64,000 nt of DNA from Flammeovirgaceae bacterium SG7u.111 (GTDB taxonomy: Bacteria > Bacteroidota > Bacteroidia > Cytophagales > Flammeovirgaceae). Below the pieces are notes generated by a model. That model saw nothing but the letters and a program-made list of their open reading frames with translations. It was not told the DNA's origin and did no database searches. Below are positions 14,910 through 22,972 of the stretch, one piece after another (within the stretch, counting starts at the first letter, position 1; every line of letters begins with the position of its first letter). The stretch spans positions 4,107,635-4,171,634 of the forward strand of contig CP139021.1 of assembly GCA_034044135.1 (NCBI GenBank). Direction: 5' to 3'. A program made the translations under genes and the position numbers.

Positions 14910-17900
14910 TTAAAATTCCAAGTTCACACCAACAGACCAAGTTCTGTAGATAGGTGCAGCACCTCTTTGGTATCCGTAAGTCAATGGGCTATCAAGACCT
15001 TCGTTTATACCTTCAGGATTGTAGCCTCTGTAGTCGCTACCCATAATATAAAGCAAGTTTTGAGCTGCCACATATACCCTTGCCGAATTCATACCCACCT
15101 TATCAATAAGTTGGCTTGAAAACTTATAGCCTACGTTCAAGTTGCGGAGCGCTATATACGAAGCATCCATTACGATGTCATCAGTAAATATTCTCTGCTG
15201 AACTTGTGCTGCGTCTGGGAAGAAATTAGGATCATCTGAATCGGTGATATAATCTTGGTTTGAACTAAACTGATTGTTCACGTACTGAGGGTCCATATTC
15301 CTTACTTTTGCACCGTGTGAGCCTTGGAACATGAAGCTCATATCGAAGTTTTTGTAATTGAAATTGTTGGTGATCGACCAGATCAATTTCGGGAATGGTG
15401 AACCAAGGATAGTACGGTCATCAGTGTCTATCAGACCATCACCGTTCAAATCTTTCACATAAATATCTTGAGACTCCGCATTAATAGGGTAGAATGGGTT
15501 TTTCAGATAATTAAGGGGGATTTCTTTATCTACTACATACCCATAGAAAGATGCAACAGGCTGCCCAACTTCTGCTATCCACTCAGCTGGTCTTTTCGAA
15601 TCTACTACTGAAATCAAACCTTCTGCACCTGCAAAATCGAGCAAGGTGTTTTTGTTGTTTGAAAGGTTACCAGTTGTAGTCCACTTGAAGTCACCAGAAT
15701 TGATGTTAGTAGTGAATATTTCCATTTCCAAACCTTCGTTCTCTACTTTTCCTAGGTTAACTACTGCTTCGGTAAACCCTGTTGCAGATGGAATAGGTTG
15801 TTGGATTAGCAGATCATCACTTGTTCTATTGTAATATTCTATCGTGAACCTGAATCTATTATCTAAGAAACCGAAATCTATACCAGGGTTGAACTCAATT
15901 GATTTCTCCCATCTTAATTCTGGGTTAGAAAGCGTAGTTTGGTTGAAACCTCCATAGATGTTTCCATCTAATACGCTACCAATTGGCTCTACTTGACCGA
16001 TGTGGGCATACCTTCCAATACCAGCATTGTTACCAGTCATACCATAACTAGCCCTTACTTTCAAATCACTCAGGATTGAGTTACCCATCAAGAAAGACTC
16101 TTCTGAAACCCTCCATCCAACAGAAACTGCCGGGAAGAAGCCGAACTTGTTATCGGGACCAAATTTAGAACTACCATCAGTTCTTGCACTTAAAGAAACA
16201 AGATACTTGTCTGCGTAAGCGTAGTTGACCCTGCCCAAATAAGAAACCAATGTTTCAGCATCTTCATAAGTATAGGCCCCAGTTACATTAGTGCTTGGAA
16301 TAGTAGTTACATAATCAAAGTTGTATCCCGCTGCATCAATATCCGTTTCATTCACATTCCACGATTCAAAAGCAAAACCTGCAACAGCATTAATCGAATG
16401 GTTACCAATCTCCTTGTCATAAGTGAACATTTGTTCTGTTACTATGTGATACTGTGTTCTTTGAGCATCAGCTGCAGATGTTCCTCCAGATCCTCTTCTA
16501 TCAGATAAGGTTCCTATGTAATCTCTGTTTCTTCTGAACTGCACATCTCCACCTATGGTAGACCTGAAGTTCAACCCTTTGGCTATCTTATACTTCAAAT
16601 AAGCATTGGTGTAAATTTTTGTGCGATAAGTCAAGCGTTCTCTTTCCAATACTTTTGCTAGGGGGCTAGCATTGGATGTAGTGCTGATACTCGTTCCACC
16701 AGACTCAACAGGCTCTCCTGCTTCTAGGTCGTAATTGTCAAACATTCTTTCCCAAGCATAGTCACCTATTTCTGCTTCAGAGTATGCACCACTATCGCGC
16801 AACCTGTTTATGTACTCTTCGTTAGTTTCGTCGATGTACTGTGGCAACCATGGGGACTGGCGAATAGCATCATGAACTCCAATTGGGAACCTACGTTGCT
16901 TCGAATAAGAAGGGTTGACCCTCAGCCCAAAAGTAAGTCTTTTACCTAATTTAGTCTCGAGGTTCAATCTAAAGTTGATTTTCTCATAGCTATCGGTAAG
17001 CAATACTCCTTCATCAGAAAGGTAACTTCCAGAAAGACTGAACTTCGTATTCTCACTTCCACCCCTTGCTGAAATTGAATGGCTTTGGATAACACCGCCA
17101 TCCATCATCACTTCTTCCCAGTTGGTTTCAGTACCAAGCTGTTCAATGTACTCCAGCTTCTCGATGAGTTCACCGTTGTTGTTAGCTCTCACATAATTGT
17201 TCCAATCAGAAATAGAGCTAAGCACATCGCTTTCAGGAACTGCTTTCACACCAACATAACCGTTGTAGGAAAATACCGTGTTACCAGCTTTACCCTTTTT
17301 GGTAGTGATCATGATCACACCGTTTGCACCCCTTGATCCATAGATAGCAGCCGAAGCAGCATCTTTCAATACTTCTACAGATTCAACATCGTTCATATCG
17401 ACGCTACCAAGGTAATCACTGTCTACTACAAGACCATCTACTACTACGAGGGGATTAGGAAAAGATGTAATAGAGCCATTACCTCTCACACGAATGGTAG
17501 GCGCTTCACCAGCAGCAGGGTTAGTCATCTGGATATTAATACCAGAAACTTGGCCTGCTAAGGCATCATCCACCCTCGAAAGTGGTATTTGGTCGAGTTT
17601 TTCGTTGGTTACTTTGGAAACAGCACCAGTCAAGTGTGACTTTTTCTGAGTACCATATCCAATCACCACTACTTCATCCAATTGTTCAACATCGAGCTCT
17701 AACACGATGTCAATGGTGGTTTGTGAACTAACTACTACTTCTTGATCCAAAAAACCGATGTAACTGTAAACTAATGTTGCATTTTCCGGTACTTCTAAAT
17801 TGTATTCTCCATCAATGTTAGTTGTTGTACCGTTAGACGTTCCCTTCACCAAGATACTTACGCCTGGTAGAGGCTCATTTTCATCGCTAGAGGTTACTAC

Positions 17901-18029
17901 ACCTTTAATTAGCGTTTTACTAGTTTGTGCAAATAATGTGTTATCATTAACAAGAAAACACAGAATAAAAGCGAAGGCAACTAGAAAATATTTGCGATTC
18001 TCTAGCCTTCTCATCAAATTTGTAGGCAT
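14910..18029 (-). CDS. susC: SusC/RagA TonB-dependent outer-membrane transporter (alginate locus)
   Basis: The 1039-residue protein has a signal peptide (cleavage near TLFAQ), a carboxypeptidase-regulatory-like domain (about 42-118), a TonB-box-like stretch (ELDEVVVIGYGTQKK) and a plug domain (about 125-250) with the SusC signatures PLVVVDGLVV and YGSRGANGVIMITTKKG. The rest forms the 22-strand barrel and ends in an aromatic residue (VNLEF). It imports oligosaccharides with energy from TonB-ExbBD, paired with the SusD encoded next to it. There is no N-terminal STN domain, so signalling through FecR is not expected; regulation probably goes through the GntR-type protein encoded upstream. A second ATG five codons in is an alternative start. 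Substrate is inferred as alginate oligomers. Confidence 0.95.
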   Translation of the reverse strand: MPTNLMRRLENRKYFLVAFAFILCFLVNDNTLFAQTSKTLIKGVVTSSDENEPLPGVSILVKGTSNGTTTNIDGEYNLEVPENATLVYSYIGFLDQEVVVSSQTTIDIVLELDVEQLDEVVVIGYGTQKKSHLTGAVSKVTNEKLDQIPLSRVDDALAGQVSGINIQMTNPAAGEAPTIRVRGNGSITSFPNPLVVVDGLVVDSDYLGSVDMNDVESVEVLKDAASAAIYGSRGANGVIMITTKKGKAGNTVFSYNGYVGVKAVPESDVLSSISDWNNYVRANNNGELIEKLEYIEQLGTETNWEEVMMDGGVIQSHSISARGGSENTKFSLSGSYLSDEGVLLTDSYEKINFRLNLETKLGKRLTFGLRVNPSYSKQRRFPIGVHDAIRQSPWLPQYIDETNEEYINRLRDSGAYSEAEIGDYAWERMFDNYDLEAGEPVESGGTSISTTSNASPLAKVLERERLTYRTKIYTNAYLKYKIAKGLNFRSTIGGDVQFRRNRDYIGTLSDRRGSGGTSAADAQRTQYHIVTEQMFTYDKEIGNHSINAVAGFAFESWNVNETDIDAAGYNFDYVTTIPSTNVTGAYTYEDAETLVSYLGRVNYAYADKYLVSLSARTDGSSKFGPDNKFGFFPAVSVGWRVSEESFLMGNSILSDLKVRASYGMTGNNAGIGRYAHIGQVEPIGSVLDGNIYGGFNQTTLSNPELRWEKSIEFNPGIDFGFLDNRFRFTIEYYNRTSDDLLIQQPIPSATGFTEAVVNLGKVENEGLEMEIFTTNINSGDFKWTTTGNLSNNKNTLLDFAGAEGLISVVDSKRPAEWIAEVGQPVASFYGYVVDKEIPLNYLKNPFYPINAESQDIYVKDLNGDGLIDTDDRTILGSPFPKLIWSITNNFNYKNFDMSFMFQGSHGAKVRNMDPQYVNNQFSSNQDYITDSDDPNFFPDAAQVQQRIFTDDIVMDASYIALRNLNVGYKFSSQLIDKVGMNSARVYVAAQNLLYIMGSDYRGYNPEGINEGLDSPLTYGYQRGAAPIYRTWSVGVNLEF

Positions 18030-18083
18030 AATTCATATAGTTAAATAAAGGATTAGAAATGCAGTTTCTGATCCGATATTATA

Positions 18084-18116
18084 AGAGAGGCTTCCCCCAA
18101 AGTCTCTCTTTTTTTA
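18084..18116. terminator. Terminator-like hairpin between the gntR gene and susC
   Basis: AGAGAGGCTT (18084-18093) pairs with AAGTCTCTCT (18100-18109), including one G-T pair. The long T tract follows on the plus strand (18109-18116), although both flanking genes run on the minus strand. On the minus strand the hairpin is A-rich before and only weakly T-rich after. It may insulate susC from the regulator, or end an antisense transcript. Confidence 0.6.
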
Positions 18117-18121
18117 TCGAA

Positions 18122-18853
18122 CTACAGAAACCGTTGCTTTTTACTGTAAACTAAAACATCATTGAGGTGCTCTGCCATTGCCTTCTTTGCCATAGCTCCG
18201 TCCCCCTCTTTGATATATTTTACAATTGAGCGGTGTTCTTCAAAAGCCTTATCGGCTCTTCCGTCACCACATACATTTTCTTTGGTGAAATACTCCATTA
18301 GGTCAGGAGTTACTATCATCATCAAACTTTTTAATGCTGGGTTTTTACCAGCTTCAGCTATTTCTAAGTGAAAAATCAAATCTTCTTCTACTGAAGGTAA
18401 ACCTTCGGAAATGTTTTGTTCATAGGCATTTAATGCGTTTTCAAGCTTGACAATATCCTCAGGTGTTCTCCGCTCAGCTGCTAATTCTGCAACGTGCGTT
18501 TCAAGAATCACCCTAGTTTCTACTAATGAAAAGAAATCGTACTTACCCAAATTCAATACATCCGTGATCAACCCCTTAAGTCCTGTAAGCCCCATGCCAG
18601 CCACTACTGTCCCACTTTGCGGACTCGTGTTTAAAATACCATAAAACTCTAGTTTCTTGATAGCATCTCTTACAGCACTTCTTCCCACACCAAACTTTTC
18701 TGACAGCTTACGCTCCGAAGGTAATGCATCGCCTGGCTTAAGTTGTCCTGAGCTTATCAACTCCCTAATTTGTCTTATGATAATATCAGAAGGCTTTACA
18801 ACGGCTATTTCTTTAAGGTTTTCTAAAATGGACATACTGTTGAATTTAGTCAA
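18122..18853 (-). CDS. GntR/FadR-family transcriptional regulator of the alginate locus
   Basis: The 243-residue protein has a winged helix-turn-helix (about 23-85, with the GntR signature LPSERKLSEKFGVGRSAVRDAI) and a C-terminal FCD-type helical domain with conserved acidic and His residues (FHLEIAEAG, EEHRSIV, AEHL) that usually bind a metal and a small acid. FadR-branch members such as UxuR and ExuR sense uronates and repress hexuronate genes. This one probably responds to an alginate catabolite such as KDG or DEH. A perfect palindrome resembling the ExuR/UxuR box lies 40 bases upstream, suggesting autoregulation. An ATG six codons further in (MSILENLKE, 18835) may be the real start. It is first in the minus-strand array but is separated from susC by a hairpin. 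Confidence 0.9.
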   Translation of the reverse strand: MTKFNSMSILENLKEIAVVKPSDIIIRQIRELISSGQLKPGDALPSERKLSEKFGVGRSAVRDAIKKLEFYGILNTSPQSGTVVAGMGLTGLKGLITDVLNLGKYDFFSLVETRVILETHVAELAAERRTPEDIVKLENALNAYEQNISEGLPSVEEDLIFHLEIAEAGKNPALKSLMMIVTPDLMEYFTKENVCGDGRADKAFEEHRSIVKYIKEGDGAMAKKAMAEHLNDVLVYSKKQRFL

Positions 18854-18892
18854 TTAAACTGGATATCTAGATAATGGTTGATTGGATACTGG

Positions 18893-18910
18893 TAATTGGT
18901 TAACCAATTA
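18893..18910. promoter_or_regulatory. Perfect 18-bp palindrome, putative GntR-family (ExuR/UxuR-like) operator
   Basis: TAATTGGTTAACCAATTA reads the same on both strands. Its core TTGGT-ACCAA halves match the ExuR/UxuR hexuronate operator known from enterobacteria (AATTGGTATACCAATT) except at the central bases. It lies 40 bases upstream of the gene for a GntR/FadR regulator in an alginate locus. No other perfect copy was noticed in the window, including upstream of susC. Confidence 0.6.
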
Positions 18911-19178
18911 TAATGGGATAATAATTACCATCCAAGACTTTTTCATTAAAATTTCATCAAGGCCAGCTATTTAAATAAATACATGATGTTGGGATTTATC
19001 ATTAACTCATGTTCAACTGGATAGACAGCGGAGTTCGGACTCATCACTTAAAATTCAATTTCATCTAGAATTATTCCTGCTCACACTATTTCATACGCCA
19101 CTAGTATAGGGAATCCTTCATATTGGTTCTAGAAAAGCAAGAATTCAATGAGTGTTTTAAGTTAGAGAGGTAAGAAAG
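18911..19178. other. Intergenic region without a recognisable gene, ending in a plus-strand terminator
   Basis: No frame longer than about 15 codons with a plausible start was seen on the plus strand. The stretch is bounded on the left by the palindrome and on the right by a clear plus-strand terminator with no known gene upstream, so it may encode a small RNA divergent from the regulator. No convincing TAnnTTTG promoter was found. Confidence 0.3.
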
Positions 19179-19206
19179 GCTCGACGTTTTACATCGAGCT
19201 TTTTTT
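19179..19206 (+). terminator. Orphan intrinsic terminator
   Basis: GCTCGA (19179-19184) pairs with TCGAGC (19194-19199), extended by G-T and A-T pairs, and runs into seven T residues. It points along the plus strand, but no plus-strand gene lies between it and 18854. Confidence 0.75.
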
Positions 19207-19334
19207 GTATTCAGCATACTTACTATACTCCCCCCTCCCTATATTCTACCTATGTGACTAAAGTCACCACATACCACCCCACCATCTTGTATTTTTGATT
19301 CAATCGAATGTTTAACCCTACAAAAAATACAGCA

Positions 19335-19544
19335 ATGAAAAAAAATATGGGCACCATAGACCGAGCTATCCGAGTGATAGTAGCTGCGGTCATCGCAGTT
19401 TTATATTTCACAGGAATAATTGGAGGCACCCTAGCTATTGTTTTGGGGGCTTTAGGCGTAATCTTCCTCCTCACAAGTTTCGCAAGCTTTTGCCCACTTT
19501 ACGCCCCGTTTGGGCTTAGCACCTGCAAACTGAAAGAATCTTGA
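19335..19544 (+). CDS. DUF2892 (YgaP-like) small inner-membrane protein
   Basis: The 69-residue protein fits the DUF2892 family. It begins MKKNMGTIDRAIRVIVA, the typical family opening, followed by two membrane segments (about 10-30 and 33-52) and the conserved CPLYAPFGLSTCK tail. In other bacteria the domain occurs alone or fused to rhodanese; its function is unknown. The start at 19335 is preferred over an upstream in-frame ATG at 19308, because the family starts here and a run of A residues with AGC precedes it. It is monocistronic, with a strong terminator directly after it. Confidence 0.85.
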   Translation: MKKNMGTIDRAIRVIVAAVIAVLYFTGIIGGTLAIVLGALGVIFLLTSFASFCPLYAPFGLSTCKLKES

Positions 19545-19580
19545 TTTCCCACTAACGAACCTGTTGACTTCTACTTTCCT

Positions 19581-19608
19581 ACCTGCGCTGGGGCGCAGGT
19601 ATCTTTTT
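19581..19608 (+). terminator. Intrinsic terminator of the DUF2892 gene
   Basis: ACCTGCGC (19581-19588) pairs perfectly with GCGCAGGT (19593-19600) around a TGGG loop, followed by AT-C-TTTTT. Confidence 0.85.
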
Positions 19609-19904
19609 GATTAAGACCTTATTTTCGGTTCTTTTACCCCTTTTATGAGCAAATACCCACAAAACCCAAATTATGCAACCAAAGCTACCATGTCGTCAGG
19701 ATACGTTAGCCAAACTAAGATTGGAAAAAGGAAATATTTCACCGTAGAGATGATGTAGCCAAAGCAACCGATAATTAATAATGTACTGAGAGTTAACCTT
19801 GGGAAACAGTTTTACAAATAGCCCCAAGAACACCCCAAATCCCTAAACCTTTTGCTTGCACAGTTTTTTCTACTGATGAGAAATCATTAAAACCGAAAAA
19901 ACAG
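19609..19904. other. Intergenic region with no recognised feature
   Basis: About 300 bases, rich in A and C, with no open frame of note and no hairpin that I could support. It must hold the promoter of the SDR gene at 19905; a CCTTTTGC near 19850 is only a weak -7 candidate. Confidence 0.3.
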
Positions 19905-20618
19905 ATGCAAGATTTTAGCGATAAGAACATACTAGTAGTGGGTGCAAGCTCGGGGATTGGATACGCTTTGGCAGAGCAGTTGGTAAAGGAAAATGCTCGT
20001 GTTTATTCGGCTTCCCGAAATAAGCCCCAAGGGCTAGAAGCTAATCACACCACCTTAGATGTTACCCAGCTTCAGGGTAACGAATTGGGAAACTTGCCCA
20101 AAGAGCTCCATGGCTTGGCCTATTGCCCCGGCACTATCAACCTAAAGCCCTTCCAGCGACTCAAAAAAGAAGACTTTCTGCATGACTTGGAGGTAAACCT
20201 TTTGGGAGCTGTTGGGCTTATTCAGCAAGCTTTGCCCAACTTGAAAAGAGCTGGAGCGGCAAGCATCGTGCTGTATAGTACCGTTGCCGTCTCTACGGGA
20301 ATGGGATTTCATGCGAGCATAGCCGCGGCAAAAGGGGCAGTAGAAGGCTTGTCAAAATCCTTGGCTGCGGAGCTTGCTGGGGCAAATATTCGGGTGAATG
20401 TAATCGCCCCATCCATCACCGATACGACCTTGGCGGGCAACTTGCTCTCCACCGACGACAAAAAAGCGGCTTCGGCACAGCGCCATCCGCTCAAAAAAGT
20501 TGGCTCGCCCGAAGAAATAGCCGCCCTTTCTGCCTTTCTGCTCTCCGATTCTGCCGCTTGGATGACAGGGCAGGTAATTGGTGTAGATGGAGGGATGTCG
20601 AGCACTAGAGCTTTGTAA
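19905..20618 (+). CDS. SDR family protein lacking the catalytic tyrosine
   Basis: The 237-residue protein has the Rossmann motif VVGASSGIGYALAEQL (11-26), the NAG-equivalent region altered to AYCPGTI, the Ser125 strand (IVLYSTVAVS), the second-half segment RVNVIAPS and the C-terminal TGQVIGVDGGMS. However, the catalytic Tyr is replaced by Ile139 in HASIAAAKGAVEG, while Lys143 remains. Such YxxxK-deficient SDRs occur as a recognisable subgroup and may bind rather than oxidise substrates, or use another acid. No pathway is suggested by the neighbours. It is followed by a terminator and appears monocistronic. Confidence 0.85.
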   Translation: MQDFSDKNILVVGASSGIGYALAEQLVKENARVYSASRNKPQGLEANHTTLDVTQLQGNELGNLPKELHGLAYCPGTINLKPFQRLKKEDFLHDLEVNLLGAVGLIQQALPNLKRAGAASIVLYSTVAVSTGMGFHASIAAAKGAVEGLSKSLAAELAGANIRVNVIAPSITDTTLAGNLLSTDDKKAASAQRHPLKKVGSPEEIAALSAFLLSDSAAWMTGQVIGVDGGMSSTRAL

Positions 20619-20657
20619 GACGATTTGATAAAGATTAGCGATTTTTGACTTATTCTG

Positions 20658-20690
20658 AAACCACAGGCTTCTTTGGAGTTTGCGGTTTTT
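20658..20690 (+). terminator. Intrinsic terminator of the SDR gene
   Basis: A 14-bp imperfect stem (20658-20671 with 20675-20688, one mismatch and three G-T pairs) ends in TTTTTT. It points along the plus strand. Confidence 0.75.
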
Positions 20691-20725
20691 TGTCAATTAA
20701 ATTTTGGATAAAAAAATACTGGCGC

Positions 20726-21136
20726 TCAAAAACTCTTATTCGAACTCCTAAGCGAACTTAAGAATAAGCCTAAGCCGCCAATGGCGAGTACCAAGATCAC
20801 GATAAGGTCGAAGGAACTCATACTTTGTAGGCTGAACCGTGTAGAGGAAATCACCCCGAAGATCATAGCGGCGATGGAGCCTAGGGCAAGTAGCCAACCT
20901 ATCATGTTTTTGGAATTGTAAAAGATCATCCCGACCCCGAACATAAACGGGATCATGATCATCCCACCAGTCACATTGAAGTTGCTACCCATGCCCGAAA
21001 AGGAGGCAATTCGCATCCCCATCCCGAAGTTAGCCGTCACCCTTATTGACTTCAGCAGGAGGTAAAACCCTCCAATCATCATGATAATCCCCAGAAAAAA
21101 TCGACCCGTACCGCCAGTAGTTCCACCTGCGCCCAT
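20726..21136 (-). CDS. Small membrane protein of unknown function
   Basis: The 136-residue product has a glycine/threonine-rich start (MGAGGTTGGTGR) and four hydrophobic segments, at about 12-29, 55-71, 78-94 and 108-127. It has several Met-rich turns (FGMGMRIASFSGMG). No family is recognised. It is divergent from the histidine kinase gene and convergent with the SDR gene. A function cannot be assigned. Confidence 0.7.
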   Translation of the reverse strand: MGAGGTTGGTGRFFLGIIMMIGGFYLLLKSIRVTANFGMGMRIASFSGMGSNFNVTGGMIMIPFMFGVGMIFYNSKNMIGWLLALGSIAAMIFGVISSTRFSLQSMSSFDLIVILVLAIGGLGLFLSSLRSSNKSF

Positions 21137-21236
21137 AACATGTTTCGTGTTAAATGTTTAGAGAAATATTTATTGCCGTTAAGATAGGGAAAATTGGGGA
21201 TTGAGAGAAATTATTAGTTGAGTACATAAGAATAAC

Positions 21237-21244
21237 TACTTTTG
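21237..21244 (+). promoter_or_regulatory. Candidate -7 element (TACTTTTG) for the histidine kinase gene
   Basis: TACTTTTG fits TAnnTTTG, and a TTG lies 16 bases upstream, a little short of the usual spacing. A start near 21250 would give a 5' leader of about 135 bases before the ATG at 21388. Confidence 0.4.
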
Positions 21245-21387
21245 CAAAGTACTTCATCTAAAAAGCTCCAAATAATTCTTTCAAAACACCTTCAACTAAT
21301 TTAGGTTACTATCAGAAGGAGAAAAAGCTAACCATATTTCAAATTTTTTAATGCTAAAGGGGGTTTCTTGTAAAACCAAGAAAAACT

Positions 21388-22902
21388 ATGATTGTAGAAT
21401 TCTGGGATAAGATATCACATTTTGGAACTGAAACAGCTTCAACTTCTGGGGAGGTAAAAAGAATCATTTATTGCAACAGAATAGCCCTGTCTCTGTTTTT
21501 TATCTCAATATTGGTCAGCATTTTTGTTATTGGTAACATCTTAGCTACTGGAAAAGTATTAGATACTAAAGGTTGGATCAATACTTTTAGAATCATGTTT
21601 ATGGGAATGGGAGGTGTAGTCACGCTGCTATTCAATCGATACAAACTTGTAGTCTTGGGGAAATATGTACTAAGCCTTGCCCCTATTTTTTTTCTTTTAG
21701 TCTTCCCAATATTCACCGATCGGGTTACAAACGAACTTCTTCTCATCATCCCAATTTCATTTTTGGCGCTTTCGTCCCTTTCCATTTTCATATTTTCTTT
21801 TTCTAATGAAAGGTGGCATCTGATTAGCATCCTAGCTATCTATATTTTATACATCCTTTTTTACGAACATCTTTATTTTAACCAAACGAACCCTCCTAGC
21901 CTCTTCGCAATCATCAGCGAAAACCGTTACATTTTTAAGCTAACCCAGCTTTTCACTTTTCTTTATTTTTGTACCATTATTTTCATCGTTCTTTCTCACA
22001 ACTTCAACATCTATAAAGATATCACCCACAAAAACAGCTTGCTGGAAGAATTTCAGGAGGAACTCACGATCCACAATGAACAACTGAAGCAAAAACAATG
22101 GGAGTTGGAATCAAAAAACAAAGAGCTCGAAGACGCTCTTTCCCAACTAAAAGCAACACAATCTCAATTGGTGCAGTCTGAGAAAATGGCATCTCTGGGC
22201 ACGCTCACCGCTGGTATCGCTCATGAGATAAACAACCCTGTCAATTTCATCTCGGGTAGTTTGCAAGCCTTTGAGGGGCTGTTACAAACATATCAGAATG
22301 AAACAAATACAAGTGACAAACTCGACAAGAAAGAGTTTAACACCAAGCTAGAACGCTTGCTAAAGAACTCAAAAAATGGGACAAAGAGAATACAAAAAAT
22401 AGTAGAGGGGCTGCTTGTTTTTTCCCACAAAGGCACTGAAAATAAAAGACCTTCAAATATCCAAAAGATCATTGAATCTACTTTGTCTCTCATCCAATTC
22501 AAGATTTCGGAAAACACACAAGTACTAAAAGAGTTTACGGAACTTCCAGAGGTGATTTGCTACAGGGACAAACTCCACCAAGTTGTGCTCAATATTTTGG
22601 ACAATGCCATTTATGCTACCAATTCAGTTCCTAGAGAGACGCATTCCATAAAGATCAAAACATCTCTCGTTCATCGCAATGGCTCGTCTTATGCCGAAAT
22701 TGAAATTTCAAACTCTGGACCATCCATTCCAAAAGCACTTTTAGCCCAACTTTTTGACCCATTTTTCACCACCAAAGAACCTGGAGAAGGGACAGGGTTA
22801 GGGCTATCTATCAGCTATAATATCATTAAAGAGCACGAAGGCTTCCTTGAAGTCCGCAATAATGATATTGGCGTCTCTTTTTCCATTTTGCTACCCTTAT
22901 AA
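21388..22902 (+). CDS. Membrane-bound sensor histidine kinase
   Basis: The 504-residue protein has six hydrophobic segments (about 30-52, 65-82, 92-110, 117-138, 145-160 and 184-204), with no large periplasmic domain. A coiled coil follows (about 215-265, EFQEELTIHNEQLKQKQ). Then comes the HisKA H-box MASLGTLTAGIAHEINNP with phospho-acceptor His279, the N-box around Asn402-Asn406 (LNILDNAIYA), and the G2 box GTGLGLS (468-474). The G1 box reads SNSGPSIP, with Asn in place of the usual Asp, a variant also seen in active kinases of this group. The signal is likely membrane-associated, or received by the 6-TM module itself. No response regulator gene is adjacent, so the partner is unknown. Confidence 0.9.
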   Translation: MIVEFWDKISHFGTETASTSGEVKRIIYCNRIALSLFFISILVSIFVIGNILATGKVLDTKGWINTFRIMFMGMGGVVTLLFNRYKLVVLGKYVLSLAPIFFLLVFPIFTDRVTNELLLIIPISFLALSSLSIFIFSFSNERWHLISILAIYILYILFYEHLYFNQTNPPSLFAIISENRYIFKLTQLFTFLYFCTIIFIVLSHNFNIYKDITHKNSLLEEFQEELTIHNEQLKQKQWELESKNKELEDALSQLKATQSQLVQSEKMASLGTLTAGIAHEINNPVNFISGSLQAFEGLLQTYQNETNTSDKLDKKEFNTKLERLLKNSKNGTKRIQKIVEGLLVFSHKGTENKRPSNIQKIIESTLSLIQFKISENTQVLKEFTELPEVICYRDKLHQVVLNILDNAIYATNSVPRETHSIKIKTSLVHRNGSSYAEIEISNSGPSIPKALLAQLFDPFFTTKEPGEGTGLGLSISYNIIKEHEGFLEVRNNDIGVSFSILLPL

Positions 22903-22946
22903 AAAAGACAAGCACAGAACCCTACGGAAGAAGCTCTGTGCTTGTC
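22901..22946 (-). terminator. Intrinsic terminator of the GDPD gene
   Basis: A perfect 12-bp stem (GACAAGCACAGA at 22907-22918 with 22935-22946). The T tract lies on the minus strand (A residues at 22901-22906), so it terminates the minus-strand GDPD transcript; the hairpin may also stop the convergent kinase gene. Confidence 0.85.
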
Positions 22947-22972
22947 GCCTAAATATTGAACTAAAAAACAAC

